From: Chryseobacterium aahli
GTDB taxonomy: Bacteria; Bacteroidota; Bacteroidia; Flavobacteriales; Weeksellaceae
Direction of reading: 5' to 3'
Assembly: GCF_022699665.1 (NCBI RefSeq)
Contig: NZ_JALDNB010000016.1
Location: 48,395 to 112,394 of the forward strand
DNA: 64,000 nt
Shown here: positions 7,789-16,162 of the stretch, piece by piece
Numbering within the stretch: the stretch's first letter is position 1
Layout of the letters: the number at the start of each line of letters is the position of its first letter
Notes under the pieces: model-generated
What the model was told of the DNA's origin: nothing
The model's input: only the letters and a program-made list of their open reading frames with translations
Database searches by the model: none
Program-made: the position numbers and the translations under genes

Positions 7789-7816
7789 CGACCCTCACAA
7801 TAAATTGCAAGGGTCG
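7789..7816 (-). terminator. Terminator of the sigma / anti-sigma / Spy-like operon
   Basis: A CGACCCT/AGGGTCG stem with inner CAAT/ATTG pairing lies 23 nt after the stop of the Spy-like gene. On the minus strand T-rich sequence follows. Confidence 0.65.
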
Positions 7817-7839
7817 TCCAACATTAAAAAAATAAACTA

Positions 7840-8352
7840 TTATGGGTTTTGCTTGGGTTTTGAACCCCTATTCTTCCCATCGTGAGGTTTTCTTTCATTC
7901 ATCTTATCTCTCATCATACCTTCCGATTGAAACAACTTCAAAACTTTTTGGCACGGAATGACGGTTTGCATCTTTTCCGCATATTTTTTTCTGTTATCTA
8001 ATAATTTTTGTCCTACATCAAAGCTCTGTTGCAGTTTTACTTTTGCTTCATCTTCTGATAAAGTTTCCGGATTAAAATTAGAATCAAACTGACTTTTTAT
8101 TTTCTTCTGATTATCCAAATATTCGTTATACATTGCTGTAAATTCGTTTTTGTCTTTCGGGTCTACATCAAGATTATCAAGCACCATATTATTTCTAAAC
8201 TGCGTAAGAAGCGCTTTTCTCTCGTCAGGCGAAAGATTATTGATAACTTCTTTTCTTTGCTTAGGATCCATCTTTCTCCAATCGTAATCCGTCTTCTGGG
8301 CATTTAAGCCAAAGCCATAAATAACAAGAAGTGCAAATAATATTTTTTTCAT
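7840..8352 (-). CDS. Spy/CpxP-like periplasmic protein, third gene of ECF sigma operon
   Basis: The 170-residue protein has the signal peptide MKKILFALLVIYGFGLNAQ and an all-helical, charged body. Phrases such as MDPKQRKEVINNLSPDERKA and LDNRKKYAEKMQTVIPCQKV resemble the sensor-of-ECF-sigma proteins of Bacteroidota, related in fold to Spy and CpxP. The C-terminus is basic and Pro-rich (KPHDGKNRGSKPKQNP). It follows the anti-sigma gene by 5 nt. It most likely acts in the periplasm as an envelope-stress sensor or chaperone modulating the anti-sigma factor. Role is inferred from context and composition. Confidence 0.7.
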   Translation of the reverse strand: MKKILFALLVIYGFGLNAQKTDYDWRKMDPKQRKEVINNLSPDERKALLTQFRNNMVLDNLDVDPKDKNEFTAMYNEYLDNQKKIKSQFDSNFNPETLSEDEAKVKLQQSFDVGQKLLDNRKKYAEKMQTVIPCQKVLKLFQSEGMMRDKMNERKPHDGKNRGSKPKQNP

Positions 8353-8357
8353 CTCTT

Positions 8358-9083
8358 TTAATTATATAAGTCCAAATAAACATCCTGTGTTGAATTGTTG
8401 GCTAATTCTGTAATTTCAGAATTAGAAAACGAATCCAAATATTCTGCCATTTGAGCTTCTGTTTTCTTAGAAACCGGTTTCACCGTTTGTGGCTTTGTTT
8501 CCGTTTTCTGAGGAATATCAGCAATCGTTTTTATCTGTGGATTCGTCTGCTGATTGTCAATTGTTTGATTGTTATTTTCAACAGAAGTTAAATCAGATTT
8601 TAAAGTCTCATAAGCAATCTCGCTTTCTTTTTTTGGAGCGGAGTTTGTTGCATAATTTTCTGTAAAATCCTGATCTTTATTTGAATCAGAAAAAGAATTA
8701 TACAAAAAAGTTGACCCAAAAATCAGTGCCAATGAAGCTGCAGCTGCGTATGCCCAATTTAATTTAAAAATCGGTGCTTTTTTATCTGCCTTTATCTCAC
8801 TCAATACCTTTTCCTGAATGTTTTCAAAGATATTTTCAGGTACTTGATAAATGTTCTTGCGCTCTAAGTTTTCCATATCAAAAGCATTTACTGCACCCAA
8901 TACTCTCTTTTGAATATCTTCAAACATATTTTCAGGAACTGTGTAAATGTTTTTTCGTTCTAAATTATCCAGATCAAAATCATTCACATTATCCAATACG
9001 CTATCCTGAATATTTTCAAACATATTGTCAGGAACTTTGTAAATGTTCTTGCGTTCTAATTTATCTAGATCAAAATCTTTCAT
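8358..9083 (-). CDS. Membrane anti-sigma-like protein with triplicated N-terminal motif
   Basis: The 241-residue protein starts 18 nt after the ECF sigma stop. Three consecutive 32-residue units (residues 3-34, 35-66 and 67-98) share the pattern FD-[LM]-x-x-LERKNIY-x-VP-[DE]-N-[MI]-FE-[ND]-IQ-x-x-VL. One transmembrane helix follows (about 108-130, WAYAAAASLALIFG), then a low-complexity periplasmic tail. Position, single membrane span and cytosolic N-terminus fit an anti-sigma factor. No zinc-binding HxxxCxxC motif is present, so it is not a ZAS-type factor. If one unit contacts the sigma factor, the protein could bind up to three, which would be unusual. Confidence 0.7.
   Translation of the reverse strand: MKDFDLDKLERKNIYKVPDNMFENIQDSVLDNVNDFDLDNLERKNIYTVPENMFEDIQKRVLGAVNAFDMENLERKNIYQVPENIFENIQEKVLSEIKADKKAPIFKLNWAYAAAASLALIFGSTFLYNSFSDSNKDQDFTENYATNSAPKKESEIAYETLKSDLTSVENNNQTIDNQQTNPQIKTIADIPQKTETKPQTVKPVSKKTEAQMAEYLDSFSNSEITELANNSTQDVYLDLYN
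8790..9077. repeat. Three tandem 96-bp units within the anti-sigma gene
   Basis: Each unit encodes 32 residues with the core LERKNIYxVP. The units are diverged in DNA (for example TTGCGCTCT, TTTCGTTCT and TTGCGTTCT for the ERK region), so the duplication is not very recent. Confidence 0.85.
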
Positions 9084-9101
9084 GTCGTTGTTTCTAAAAA
9101 A

Positions 9102-9653
9102 TTATCTTTCGTAATTTTCTTTAATATATTCCTCTATTTTCTGTTTGGCGTAATGATAATTTGTCTTTAAAGTCCCTATCGACATATCTACAATTTTAGA
9201 TATCTCTTCATAGGGCAAATCATCATAATACCGCATCATAAATACCAATTTCTGCTTCTCAGGCAGGCTTTGTATGGCTTTCTGCAAGAAGACCTGTATT
9301 TCTTCAGCATCACTGTGCACATTATCTGCCACCAAATTTTGCATGTAATATTCGGGATCTTCATCCGTTTTCTGCATTTTCTTCAGCTTGTTGATTTGCT
9401 GTAACGCTTCATTGGTTGCAATTCTGTACAGCCATGTGTACAGCTGACTATCATTTTTGAACTGGTGAAAATTCTGATATGCTTTGATGAAAGTCTCCTG
9501 CAAAGTGTCCTGAGCAAGGTCTCCGTCAACAATGATTCTTCTGATATGCCAATACAATCTACTCTGATAAGCATCCATCAGCACACGAACTCCCTTCTCT
9601 TGAGTTCGGGGGTTTTGCATAAGTGCAATAATCTCCGCGTCTTTAATCTTCAT
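9102..9653 (-). CDS. ECF-type RNA polymerase sigma factor
   Basis: This 183-residue protein has the ECF size. Sigma region 2 is visible in AQDTLQETFIKAYQNFHQF and LYTWLYRIATNEALQQ. Region 4 is visible in LPEKQKLVFMMRYYDDLPYE followed by the helix-turn-helix EISKIVDMSIGTLKTNYHYA. It directs polymerase to stress-type promoters when released by its anti-sigma partner, encoded immediately downstream. The ATG at 9653 gives the standard start. A TACTTTTG element lies just upstream on the same strand. Confidence 0.93.
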   Translation of the reverse strand: MKIKDAEIIALMQNPRTQEKGVRVLMDAYQSRLYWHIRRIIVDGDLAQDTLQETFIKAYQNFHQFKNDSQLYTWLYRIATNEALQQINKLKKMQKTDEDPEYYMQNLVADNVHSDAEEIQVFLQKAIQSLPEKQKLVFMMRYYDDLPYEEISKIVDMSIGTLKTNYHYAKQKIEEYIKENYER

Positions 9654-9678
9654 AAGATGCTTTCATTGTTTTGGATTA

Positions 9679-9686
9679 CAAAAGTA
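9679..9686 (-). promoter_or_regulatory. -7 element TACTTTTG for the ECF sigma operon
   Basis: It matches TAnnTTTG on the minus strand, 25 nt before the sigma gene's ATG. An ATTG lies 22 nt further upstream in place of TTTG. Confidence 0.4.
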
Positions 9687-9734
9687 TTTAAAAGTTAAAT
9701 TACTTATTCAATTTTTGATCCAATATATTAGTTA

Positions 9735-9935
9735 GTTATAAATCTTTTTAAACGCTAAGGTCGCTATGATTTATTTTTATGAGCATTTTTTTCGCTCGCA
9801 AAGGCATTTCATTCAGCTACGATCACAAGTTTTTCCTCTGCTGAGTGTTAACGCCATTGCGAACGAAAAATATTTAATTGATTGCTAAAAAAACTTTGCA
9901 AACCTTGCTTAAAAAACATTTAAACTAAAACAAAT
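9735..9935. repeat. Degenerate palindromic intergenic repeat
   Basis: The 351-nt gap 9654-10004 lies between divergent genes. Its outer parts, TTTTTAAACGCTAAGGTCGC on the left and GCAAACCTTGCTTAAAAAAC on the right, are imperfectly inverted. Words such as CGCTCGCAAAGGC lie between. No reading frame or RNA gene is apparent. It resembles the elements at 935-1150 and 39002-39151 in layout. Confidence 0.35.
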
Positions 9936-9992
9936 TATAAAAACTTCCATCCTCTCTCTTCGGGCTTCCTTTCGCTAATCAACCTAAAATCC

Positions 9993-10000
9993 TATCTTTG
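9993..10000 (+). promoter_or_regulatory. -7 element TATCTTTG for the DUF2520 gene
   Basis: It matches TAnnTTTG. A TTTCG-type -33 box lies about 20 nt upstream. The element ends only 4 nt before the ATG, so the transcript would be leaderless or nearly so. Confidence 0.5.
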
Positions 10001-10004
10001 TTTT

Positions 10005-10757
10005 ATGCAAATTGTAATCATCGGTTCCGGTAATGTAGCTTATCATTTGGCTAAAGCTTTTACTCAAAAAAATATTCCTTTGGCTCAGCTATTTGGGAGA
10101 AATGAGGAAGATTTAAACAAAATATCTCAGGAATTAAACATTCCATATTCTACAAATAATTTGGAAGATGCAGATTTGTATATCATCTGTGTAAGTGACA
10201 GTTCTGTGGAAAATGTATCTCAATTAATTACTAAAAAAGATTGTCTAGTTGCCCATACTTCAGGTTCATTGCCTAAAGAAATTTTGATAGGAGAGTACAG
10301 AAAGTCAAGCTTTTATCCTTTACAGACGTTTTCAAAAACTAAAGAATTGGATTATTCTAAAATTCCTTTTTTTATTGAAACTGAAAATTCTGAAGATCAA
10401 AAAATTTTAGCTGAATTAGCTTCTCAAATTTCAGAAAATGTGATGGAAAGCAGTCATCAAAAGAGAAAATACATTCATCTGACTGCAGTTTTTGCCTGCA
10501 ATTTTGTAAATCATCTTTTTTCGAGAGCGAAAGAAATTTCAGATGCTCAGGAAATTCCGTTTGATTATTTTTTACCGCTGATTGATGAAACAGTGAAAAA
10601 GATCCACGAAATAGAACCCAAATCAGCACAAACCGGACCTGCCGTGAGAAGCGACAAACGAGTTTTGGAATTGCATGAGCAGTTATTAACAAATGAAAGT
10701 CTGGAAATTTATAAAACAATGAATCATTCTATTAAAAAAATGTATGATTTAGAATAA
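10005..10757 (+). CDS. DUF2520 protein with Rossmann-like domain
   Basis: This 250-residue protein has an N-terminal NAD(P)-binding beta-alpha-beta fold opening with IVIIGSGNVAYHLAKAF (residues 3-19). The C-terminal helical half (about 125-245) is DUF2520, with TAVFACNFVNHLF and EIEPKSAQTGPAVRSD, similar to ketopantoate- and pyrroline-carboxylate-reductase-like dehydrogenases. Substrate unknown. The combination is widespread in Bacteroidota next to kdsC and maf, as here. The gene heads a run of plus-strand genes. Confidence 0.85.
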   Translation: MQIVIIGSGNVAYHLAKAFTQKNIPLAQLFGRNEEDLNKISQELNIPYSTNNLEDADLYIICVSDSSVENVSQLITKKDCLVAHTSGSLPKEILIGEYRKSSFYPLQTFSKTKELDYSKIPFFIETENSEDQKILAELASQISENVMESSHQKRKYIHLTAVFACNFVNHLFSRAKEISDAQEIPFDYFLPLIDETVKKIHEIEPKSAQTGPAVRSDKRVLELHEQLLTNESLEIYKTMNHSIKKMYDLE

Positions 10758-10773
10758 AAACATTGCAATTTGC

Positions 10774-10781
10774 TATCTTTG
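10774..10781 (+). promoter_or_regulatory. -7 element TATCTTTG for the SIMPL gene
   Basis: It matches TAnnTTTG exactly, 18 nt before the ATG at 10800. No TTTG is found at the best distance, so it may be a weak internal promoter within the gene cluster. Confidence 0.4.
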
Positions 10782-10799
10782 GGGAAATCACAGAATAAA

Positions 10800-11555
10800 A
10801 TGAAAACAAATTTCGTCCCTTCACTGATCATCGGAATCGCAGTAATTATCACAGCATTGATACTAGGTTCCAGCTTCAAAAACAGAAATGTAAAACAAGA
10901 TACCATATCTGTAACGGGTCTGGGATCAAAAGATTTTACCTCTGATGAAATACGTTGGGGAGGAAGTTTTGATGCTTCCGCAATGGATGCAAAAGATGCT
11001 TACAATATAATTTTACAGGATAAAGAAAAAGTAAAAGCCTTTTTTCAGAGCAAAGGTTTTAAAGCCGGTGAATTTTCTTTTGGTGGTGTCAATTTTTCAA
11101 AATCCTATCGTACCGTTACCAGCAAAGATGCTGAAGGAGTTGAAAAGTCTGAAGATATTTTTGACGGTTATAAAGCCACACAAAGCATTTCATTTACTGC
11201 AAGGAAAAATCCGGATCTTATGAAAAAGATAGAAACTGTGATGGACAAAACTGCAGAATTGATCAACAGTGGAGTACAGTTTGAGCCGGGAACGCCACAG
11301 TATACGTATTCTGATCTTGCTTCACTAAAGCATAATTTAATAGAAGCCGGCGCCAAAGATGCCATGCAGCGAGCAGAAAAAATTGTCAATACCGCAGATG
11401 GAAGCCTCGGAAAACTGAAAGATGCTTCGATGGGTGTATTTCAAATTACTGCAAAAGGTTCAACGGATGAAGACAGCTATGGAGGAAATTTTGATACTTC
11501 AAGCAAAGCAAAATCTGCAAGAATTACGGTAAGACTTACTTACAATTTAGATTAA
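10800..11555 (+). CDS. SIMPL domain-containing membrane-anchored protein
   Basis: The 251-residue protein starts at ATG 10800, which places an uncleaved signal anchor (VPSLIIGIAVIITALILGSS) at the N-terminus; an earlier in-frame start at 10770 overlaps the promoter. The body begins with ISVTGLGSKDFTSDEIRW, a typical SIMPL (DUF541) opening, and ends with KSARITVRLTYNLD. SIMPL proteins form oligomeric periplasmic or cytoplasmic assemblies (BP26/OMP28-like) of uncertain role. It lies 14 nt before the KdsC-like gene, suggesting co-transcription. Confidence 0.85.
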   Translation: MKTNFVPSLIIGIAVIITALILGSSFKNRNVKQDTISVTGLGSKDFTSDEIRWGGSFDASAMDAKDAYNIILQDKEKVKAFFQSKGFKAGEFSFGGVNFSKSYRTVTSKDAEGVEKSEDIFDGYKATQSISFTARKNPDLMKKIETVMDKTAELINSGVQFEPGTPQYTYSDLASLKHNLIEAGAKDAMQRAEKIVNTADGSLGKLKDASMGVFQITAKGSTDEDSYGGNFDTSSKAKSARITVRLTYNLD

Positions 11556-11569
11556 ATGATATTCAATAA

Positions 11570-12088
11570 ATGAGTTATAAAGAGAAATTAAAAGATATAA
11601 AAGCATTTGTTTTTGATGTAGACGGAGTTTTCACCGACGGAAGCGTTTATCTGATGCCGGGTGGAAACATGAGTAGAGTGATGAATGTTCTGGATGGTTA
11701 TGCAGTCGTTAAAGCTTTAAAAAATGATTATCTGATCGGAGTAATTACCGGAGGAAATGATGAAATGGTGAGACATCGTATCAATTATCTTGGGATTGAG
11801 GATTATTACGCAAAATCACATGATAAAATGGTAGATTATGCAGATTTTAAGGCTAAATATAACCTTAAAAATGAAGAAATTCTCACGATGGGAGATGACC
11901 TTCCAGATCTTCACATGATGCAGAATTCGGCGATTTCTACCTGTCCAGAAAATGCCGTTCCGGAAATCAAAAATATTGCAGATTATATTTCAGAAAAGCA
12001 GGGCGGAAGCGGTGCTGTACGCGATGTGATAGAACAGGTGATGAAAGTACAGGGAAAATGGCATGATGATAACACACAATCTGTTTAA
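11570..12088 (+). CDS. kdsC: KdsC-like HAD phosphatase (KDO 8-phosphate phosphatase)
   Basis: The length (172 residues) and sequence fit KdsC, a tetrameric C0-type HAD enzyme without a cap domain. Motif I is FDVDGVFTDG with catalytic D16 and D18. The VITGG motif II, the conserved Lys in HDKMVDY and the MGDDLPDLHMM motif IV follow. KdsC removes phosphate from KDO-8-phosphate in lipopolysaccharide core synthesis. No other KDO gene is in the window. A generic HAD function remains possible, but the IRGG/TGG-type pattern and length favour KdsC. Confidence 0.82.
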   Translation: MSYKEKLKDIKAFVFDVDGVFTDGSVYLMPGGNMSRVMNVLDGYAVVKALKNDYLIGVITGGNDEMVRHRINYLGIEDYYAKSHDKMVDYADFKAKYNLKNEEILTMGDDLPDLHMMQNSAISTCPENAVPEIKNIADYISEKQGGSGAVRDVIEQVMKVQGKWHDDNTQSV

Positions 12089-12094
12089 ATTAAT

Positions 12095-12649
12095 ATGAAA
12101 ATACTTTTAGCATCGCAATCTCCCAGAAGAAAAGAATTGCTTACCAGTTTAGGCTTTGATTTTGAAGTGGTAAAAATTGACTGTGAAGAGATTTTACCCG
12201 AAACTATCGAAATAGAAAATGCCGCCGCTTATTTATCTGAATTAAAAGCTAATGCATTCAGAAAACTAGAGCAAGATGAAGTTTTACTTACCGCAGATAC
12301 CGTTGTTGCCATTGACAATCAGATTTTAGGTAAACCCAGAGATGAAACAGATGCCAAAAATATGCTGCAGAAACTATCAGGAAAAACGCATCAGGTTTAT
12401 ACCGGAATTACCATTAAAACTTTAAATAAAACTATTACTGAAACTGATGTTGCAGATGTAGAATTGGAAGAAATTTCAGAAGAAGAAATTGATTTCTATG
12501 TAAAAAACTACAAACCTTTCGATAAAGCAGGCAGCTATGGCATCCAGGAATGGCTCGGAATGGCAAAAATTACAAAAATGAATGGTAGCTATTACACCAT
12601 CATGGGACTGCCTACCCATTTGGTTTACAAAATTTTAAAAGAAATATAA
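12095..12649 (+). CDS. maf: Maf-like nucleoside triphosphate pyrophosphatase
   Basis: This 184-residue protein has the complete Maf signature: LASQSPRRKELLTSLGF (residues 4-20), the ADTVV block, GKPRDETDAKNMLQKLSGKTHQVYTG and the catalytic region FDKAGSYGIQ. Maf/YhdE enzymes hydrolyse dTTP, UTP or modified pyrimidine triphosphates and help to control septation. It begins 6 nt after the KdsC-like stop. Confidence 0.93.
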   Translation: MKILLASQSPRRKELLTSLGFDFEVVKIDCEEILPETIEIENAAAYLSELKANAFRKLEQDEVLLTADTVVAIDNQILGKPRDETDAKNMLQKLSGKTHQVYTGITIKTLNKTITETDVADVELEEISEEEIDFYVKNYKPFDKAGSYGIQEWLGMAKITKMNGSYYTIMGLPTHLVYKILKEI

Positions 12650-12736
12650 ATAATTTCCCCATAAAATTTTATTATTTTTACAGAATCATCAAAATGCTTT
12701 GATAATAAAAAGCAGATTAGCGAGTTATATTGAATA

Positions 12737-15349
12737 ATGAAAAAGAATATTATATTCCTTTTGACGGCGATTATCGTTGTTTCCTGTGGAACGAAAGTGA
12801 AGAAACCGGAAGCCAGATCAAAGTTTTTAAAAGGATTTACCACATATTACAATACACTTTTTAATGCAAAAGACGCATTGAACAGTGAATTTACAGACAG
12901 AGACAAAGCTCATAAAGACAATTTTTATGCGCCACACATTCCTATTCTCACGTATGAAGAGCAGCCGATAGGAACTGACCTCGGACAATCTTCAGTTTTT
13001 GCAGAAAACTCTATGAAGATGGCAGAAGTCAACAGACCGTCGTCACCAGGAGGAAGAACTGCACCGGGAATGCCTCCAAACGGACCAGGCGGAAGACCGG
13101 GAATGCCTCAAGATCCAAATAATCAACCAGATAATAAAGGTGCAACTGCGCTTGAAATTGCAGAAGCAAAAGCCTTGAAAGCAATCGGAAAATATTCTGT
13201 GATCAGAAAAGGAGAGGAGCAGAATAAAACTATTTTTGATGCATACATTATTCTTGCTCAATCACGTATTTATCAGGGAAAATCGAGACAGGCATTGGAT
13301 GCACTGAACTACGTTTTTACCCACATGAAAGAAGACAAAAGACTTCCTTTAGCACACGTTTATGAAGGTTTAGCATACGCACAGCTAAAAGATTATCATA
13401 AATCTGATCAGGTTTTCGCTAAATTAAAAAGTGAAAAAATCAGTAAAGATCATGACAAGCTTTTAAGCATCTATTATTCAGAATCCCTATTGGATGCAGG
13501 AAAAAAAGAAGAAGCAGTAAAAGAATTAGACCGTGCTTTTGAACTTAACGGAAACCGTAAACTGAAAAGCAGAATTGCATTTTTAAGAGGTCAGGTTTTG
13601 TCTGAATTAGGAAGAAACGAGCCTGCGCGTGAAAGCTTTGCTGCAGCCTACAAATATGCTAATGATTTTGAATTTGAAGTTAAATCTCAAATCGAAATTG
13701 CTAAAACATTCAACGGAAAAGGAGACTATGCGGGCGCAAGAAAATACTTAGAAGATATAAGCAAAAAAGGAACTTATGCTTCAAGAAAAAACGAGTTCTA
13801 TTACGCATTAGGCTTAATGGCTACAAAAGCGGGAAAACCTGATGAAGGACAAGAGTTTTTCAGAAAATCTCTTTTAGAAAAAGTTTCAGATCCGCAGGTA
13901 AGAGGTTTAACTTATTATGAAATCGGAAGAAGATATTTAGATAAGAACGATTACATCGGGGCAGGAGCATACTACGATTCTGCATTGGCTACAATGACTT
14001 ATGAGCCTTCAAAAATTTTATTGAAAGATCAGTCTGAAAACATCAAAAAGATTTCAAAAAACTATTATTTAATAAGAAAAAACGACAGTATTCTGGCGAT
14101 CGCTAAAATGTCTGAACCTCAGAAAACAGATTATTTTGCCAAACATATCGAAAAATTAAAGGCGAAAGAAGCGAAAGAAGAATTGGAAAGAATTCGTGCA
14201 GAAAGAAGCAAAGGTTTTGATACCGGAGACTATAATGCCAATTCAATATTTGCCAACAGCTCAAATTCTTTTGAAGATTTTGGAACCGCAACTAAAGGTT
14301 TTTACTACGGAAATACAGGAACTGTCAGCAAAGGAACTTCAACCTTTAAGCAAGTCTGGGGTGATAGAGCTTTGGTAGATAACTGGCGTTACTCTAAAAA
14401 AATGGCATCTATTGAAGATATGAAAAATGAAGCTTTGGGAGTAAGCACGGTACCAAACCCGAGACGTTTTGAACCAGCTTATTATATTGAGCAAATACCA
14501 AGTGATGCCGGAAAGTTATCTCAACTGAAAAAAGACAGAGATACCGCTTCATTAGGTCTTGGAATCATGTATCAGAACTATTTTACCAATACTCCTTTAG
14601 CTACAAAAACATTGTATGATCTGGTAGACGTAAAACCTGAAGAAAAGGTAATGCTTCAGGCTTTGTATGAAATTTTTGCAATGAATCATGAGAAAAACCC
14701 TCAGGCTTCAGCAAAAGCAAAACAAATTTTACTGACAGATTATCCTTACAGTTCGTATGCAGAATTTGCCAGAAATCCTAAAAATAATACGTTTGTAAAG
14801 TCGTCTCCAGAGATGGAAAATGATTACAAAACAGCATACGCTTTATTTGAATCTGAAAAGTTTACAGAAAGCCAAGCCATACTTGATCAAGCCATTCAAA
14901 AAAATCCTAAAGATGCACTTGTGCCTAAACTTTATCTTTTAAATGCATTCAACGCAGGAAAATCGAGTGGGAAAGAGGTAATGATTTTACAGTTGGAACA
15001 AATTGTTTTAAACTATGGAAAAACTCCTGAGGGTGAAAAAGCAAAAGAAATGCTTAACTATCTGAAAAGTGATATCGCATTTCAGTCAACTGATAATAAG
15101 GGAAATATTGTACAGCAAAACATTCAGAATGTTCAGCAAAATTCAGGTGCATTTGGTCAGCCATCTCAGAATAATATTACACAATCTCAGAATATCACAG
15201 CTCCCGGAAATCAAAACAATCCGTTGCCGAATAGTTCACAACCGGTAAATAATGCTATCCAAAGCGGCAGTGTTCCTAAGAAGCCAGATATGATGAATAA
15301 TAATATTCAAAAACTTCAACCGGCATCGGTTCCGGCTCAGAAAAAATAA
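12737..15349 (+). CDS. sprE: SprE/PorW type IX secretion TPR lipoprotein
   Basis: This 870-residue outer-membrane lipoprotein has a lipobox at VVSC (Cys17), followed by the family's N-terminal sequence around RSKFLKGFTTYYNTLFNAKDALN. A Pro/Gly-rich low-complexity linker (about 100-130) comes next, then many TPR-like helical repeats, and an Asn/Gln-rich tail (about 790-860). SprE (PorW) is required for gliding and type IX secretion in Flavobacterium and Porphyromonas, where it links the outer-membrane ring to the rotary core. Its presence means this genome has a T9SS, relevant to the sorting-domain protein at 52.5 kb. Confidence 0.92.
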   Translation: MKKNIIFLLTAIIVVSCGTKVKKPEARSKFLKGFTTYYNTLFNAKDALNSEFTDRDKAHKDNFYAPHIPILTYEEQPIGTDLGQSSVFAENSMKMAEVNRPSSPGGRTAPGMPPNGPGGRPGMPQDPNNQPDNKGATALEIAEAKALKAIGKYSVIRKGEEQNKTIFDAYIILAQSRIYQGKSRQALDALNYVFTHMKEDKRLPLAHVYEGLAYAQLKDYHKSDQVFAKLKSEKISKDHDKLLSIYYSESLLDAGKKEEAVKELDRAFELNGNRKLKSRIAFLRGQVLSELGRNEPARESFAAAYKYANDFEFEVKSQIEIAKTFNGKGDYAGARKYLEDISKKGTYASRKNEFYYALGLMATKAGKPDEGQEFFRKSLLEKVSDPQVRGLTYYEIGRRYLDKNDYIGAGAYYDSALATMTYEPSKILLKDQSENIKKISKNYYLIRKNDSILAIAKMSEPQKTDYFAKHIEKLKAKEAKEELERIRAERSKGFDTGDYNANSIFANSSNSFEDFGTATKGFYYGNTGTVSKGTSTFKQVWGDRALVDNWRYSKKMASIEDMKNEALGVSTVPNPRRFEPAYYIEQIPSDAGKLSQLKKDRDTASLGLGIMYQNYFTNTPLATKTLYDLVDVKPEEKVMLQALYEIFAMNHEKNPQASAKAKQILLTDYPYSSYAEFARNPKNNTFVKSSPEMENDYKTAYALFESEKFTESQAILDQAIQKNPKDALVPKLYLLNAFNAGKSSGKEVMILQLEQIVLNYGKTPEGEKAKEMLNYLKSDIAFQSTDNKGNIVQQNIQNVQQNSGAFGQPSQNNITQSQNITAPGNQNNPLPNSSQPVNNAIQSGSVPKKPDMMNNNIQKLQPASVPAQKK

Positions 15350-15351
15350 AC

Positions 15352-15381
15352 AAAAAAGCGAAGATTATTCTTCGCTTTTTT
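15352..15381. terminator. Bidirectional terminator, overlaps the tsaB 3' end
   Basis: A 13-bp stem (AAAAAAGCGAAGA/TCTTCGCTTTTTT) with a 4-nt loop lies between convergent sprE and tsaB. Its right arm lies inside tsaB and encodes the last residues (KKKSEE) and stop. Confidence 0.85.
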
Positions 15382-16045
15382 TCTTTTTAACTCCGTGAAA
15401 TTCTTTTAAATAAAAGGGCTCAAAATAGGCAATGTCTTCAAAGTCTTTATTTTTAATTTTCTCTAAAGTTTTCTTGACTAAATATTGTGCAGAAGGGTAG
15501 ATATCTTCATTAAATTCAGCATTAGGAAGTTGCAAAATCTCTTTTGCTTTCTTTGCTCCGTCACCTACAAATAAGATTTTCTTATCATTAAATTCCTGAA
15601 AAGATGTTTCATCTAAAACTTTAGCTTCTGTTGGACTGAGTTCATTCCCTGAAATCCCATCATAAACAGCGGTATAAACCTCCATTCTTCTTGCATCGAC
15701 TAAAGGGATGACTAAGTCATAGTTTTGACCTAAAAAAGGCTCTTTCATGCTTTCTAAAGAATTAACAGCTACCAAAGGAATATGTAAGCCATAACAAAAA
15801 CCTTTTGCCGAAGCGGCACCAATTCTTAATCCGGTGTAAGAACCCGGGCCCTTTCCAAGGCAAACTACATCAATATCTTTTATCGAAAGCTCTGCACCTT
15901 CCAAAGCCCATTCTACAAATGAGTGAAGACTTTCTGATTGTTTATAGTTTTCTGAAACTTCTTCTGCCACGCAAAGCAGCTTTTCGTCATCTGAAATGGC
16001 GACTGAGCAGTTTTTTGAGGAAGTTTCGAGGTATAATATTTTCAT
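15365..16045 (-). CDS. tsaB: tRNA t6A synthesis protein TsaB
   Basis: The 226-residue protein starts at ATG 16045 (MKILYLETSSKNCSVAISDD), the normal TsaB opening; an in-frame start at 16063 adds six residues. The ASKHA-fold markers GKGPGSYTGLRIGAASAKGFC and VDARRMEVYTAVYD are present. TsaB forms a heterodimer with TsaD and, with TsaC and TsaE, makes N6-threonylcarbamoyladenosine at tRNA position 37. The last residues are encoded by the terminator hairpin. Confidence 0.95.
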   Translation of the reverse strand: MKILYLETSSKNCSVAISDDEKLLCVAEEVSENYKQSESLHSFVEWALEGAELSIKDIDVVCLGKGPGSYTGLRIGAASAKGFCYGLHIPLVAVNSLESMKEPFLGQNYDLVIPLVDARRMEVYTAVYDGISGNELSPTEAKVLDETSFQEFNDKKILFVGDGAKKAKEILQLPNAEFNEDIYPSAQYLVKKTLEKIKNKDFEDIAYFEPFYLKEFHGVKKKKSEE

Positions 16046-16162
16046 TGAATTAAATTTAAACAAGAGATCATTACAAAACTCTCTTTTCTACCGCAAAAGT
16101 ACCAAAAGAAATGATTGAATAAAAGTGTTTCAAAAGTTGACAAAATGTAAAGTCTTAGAAGC

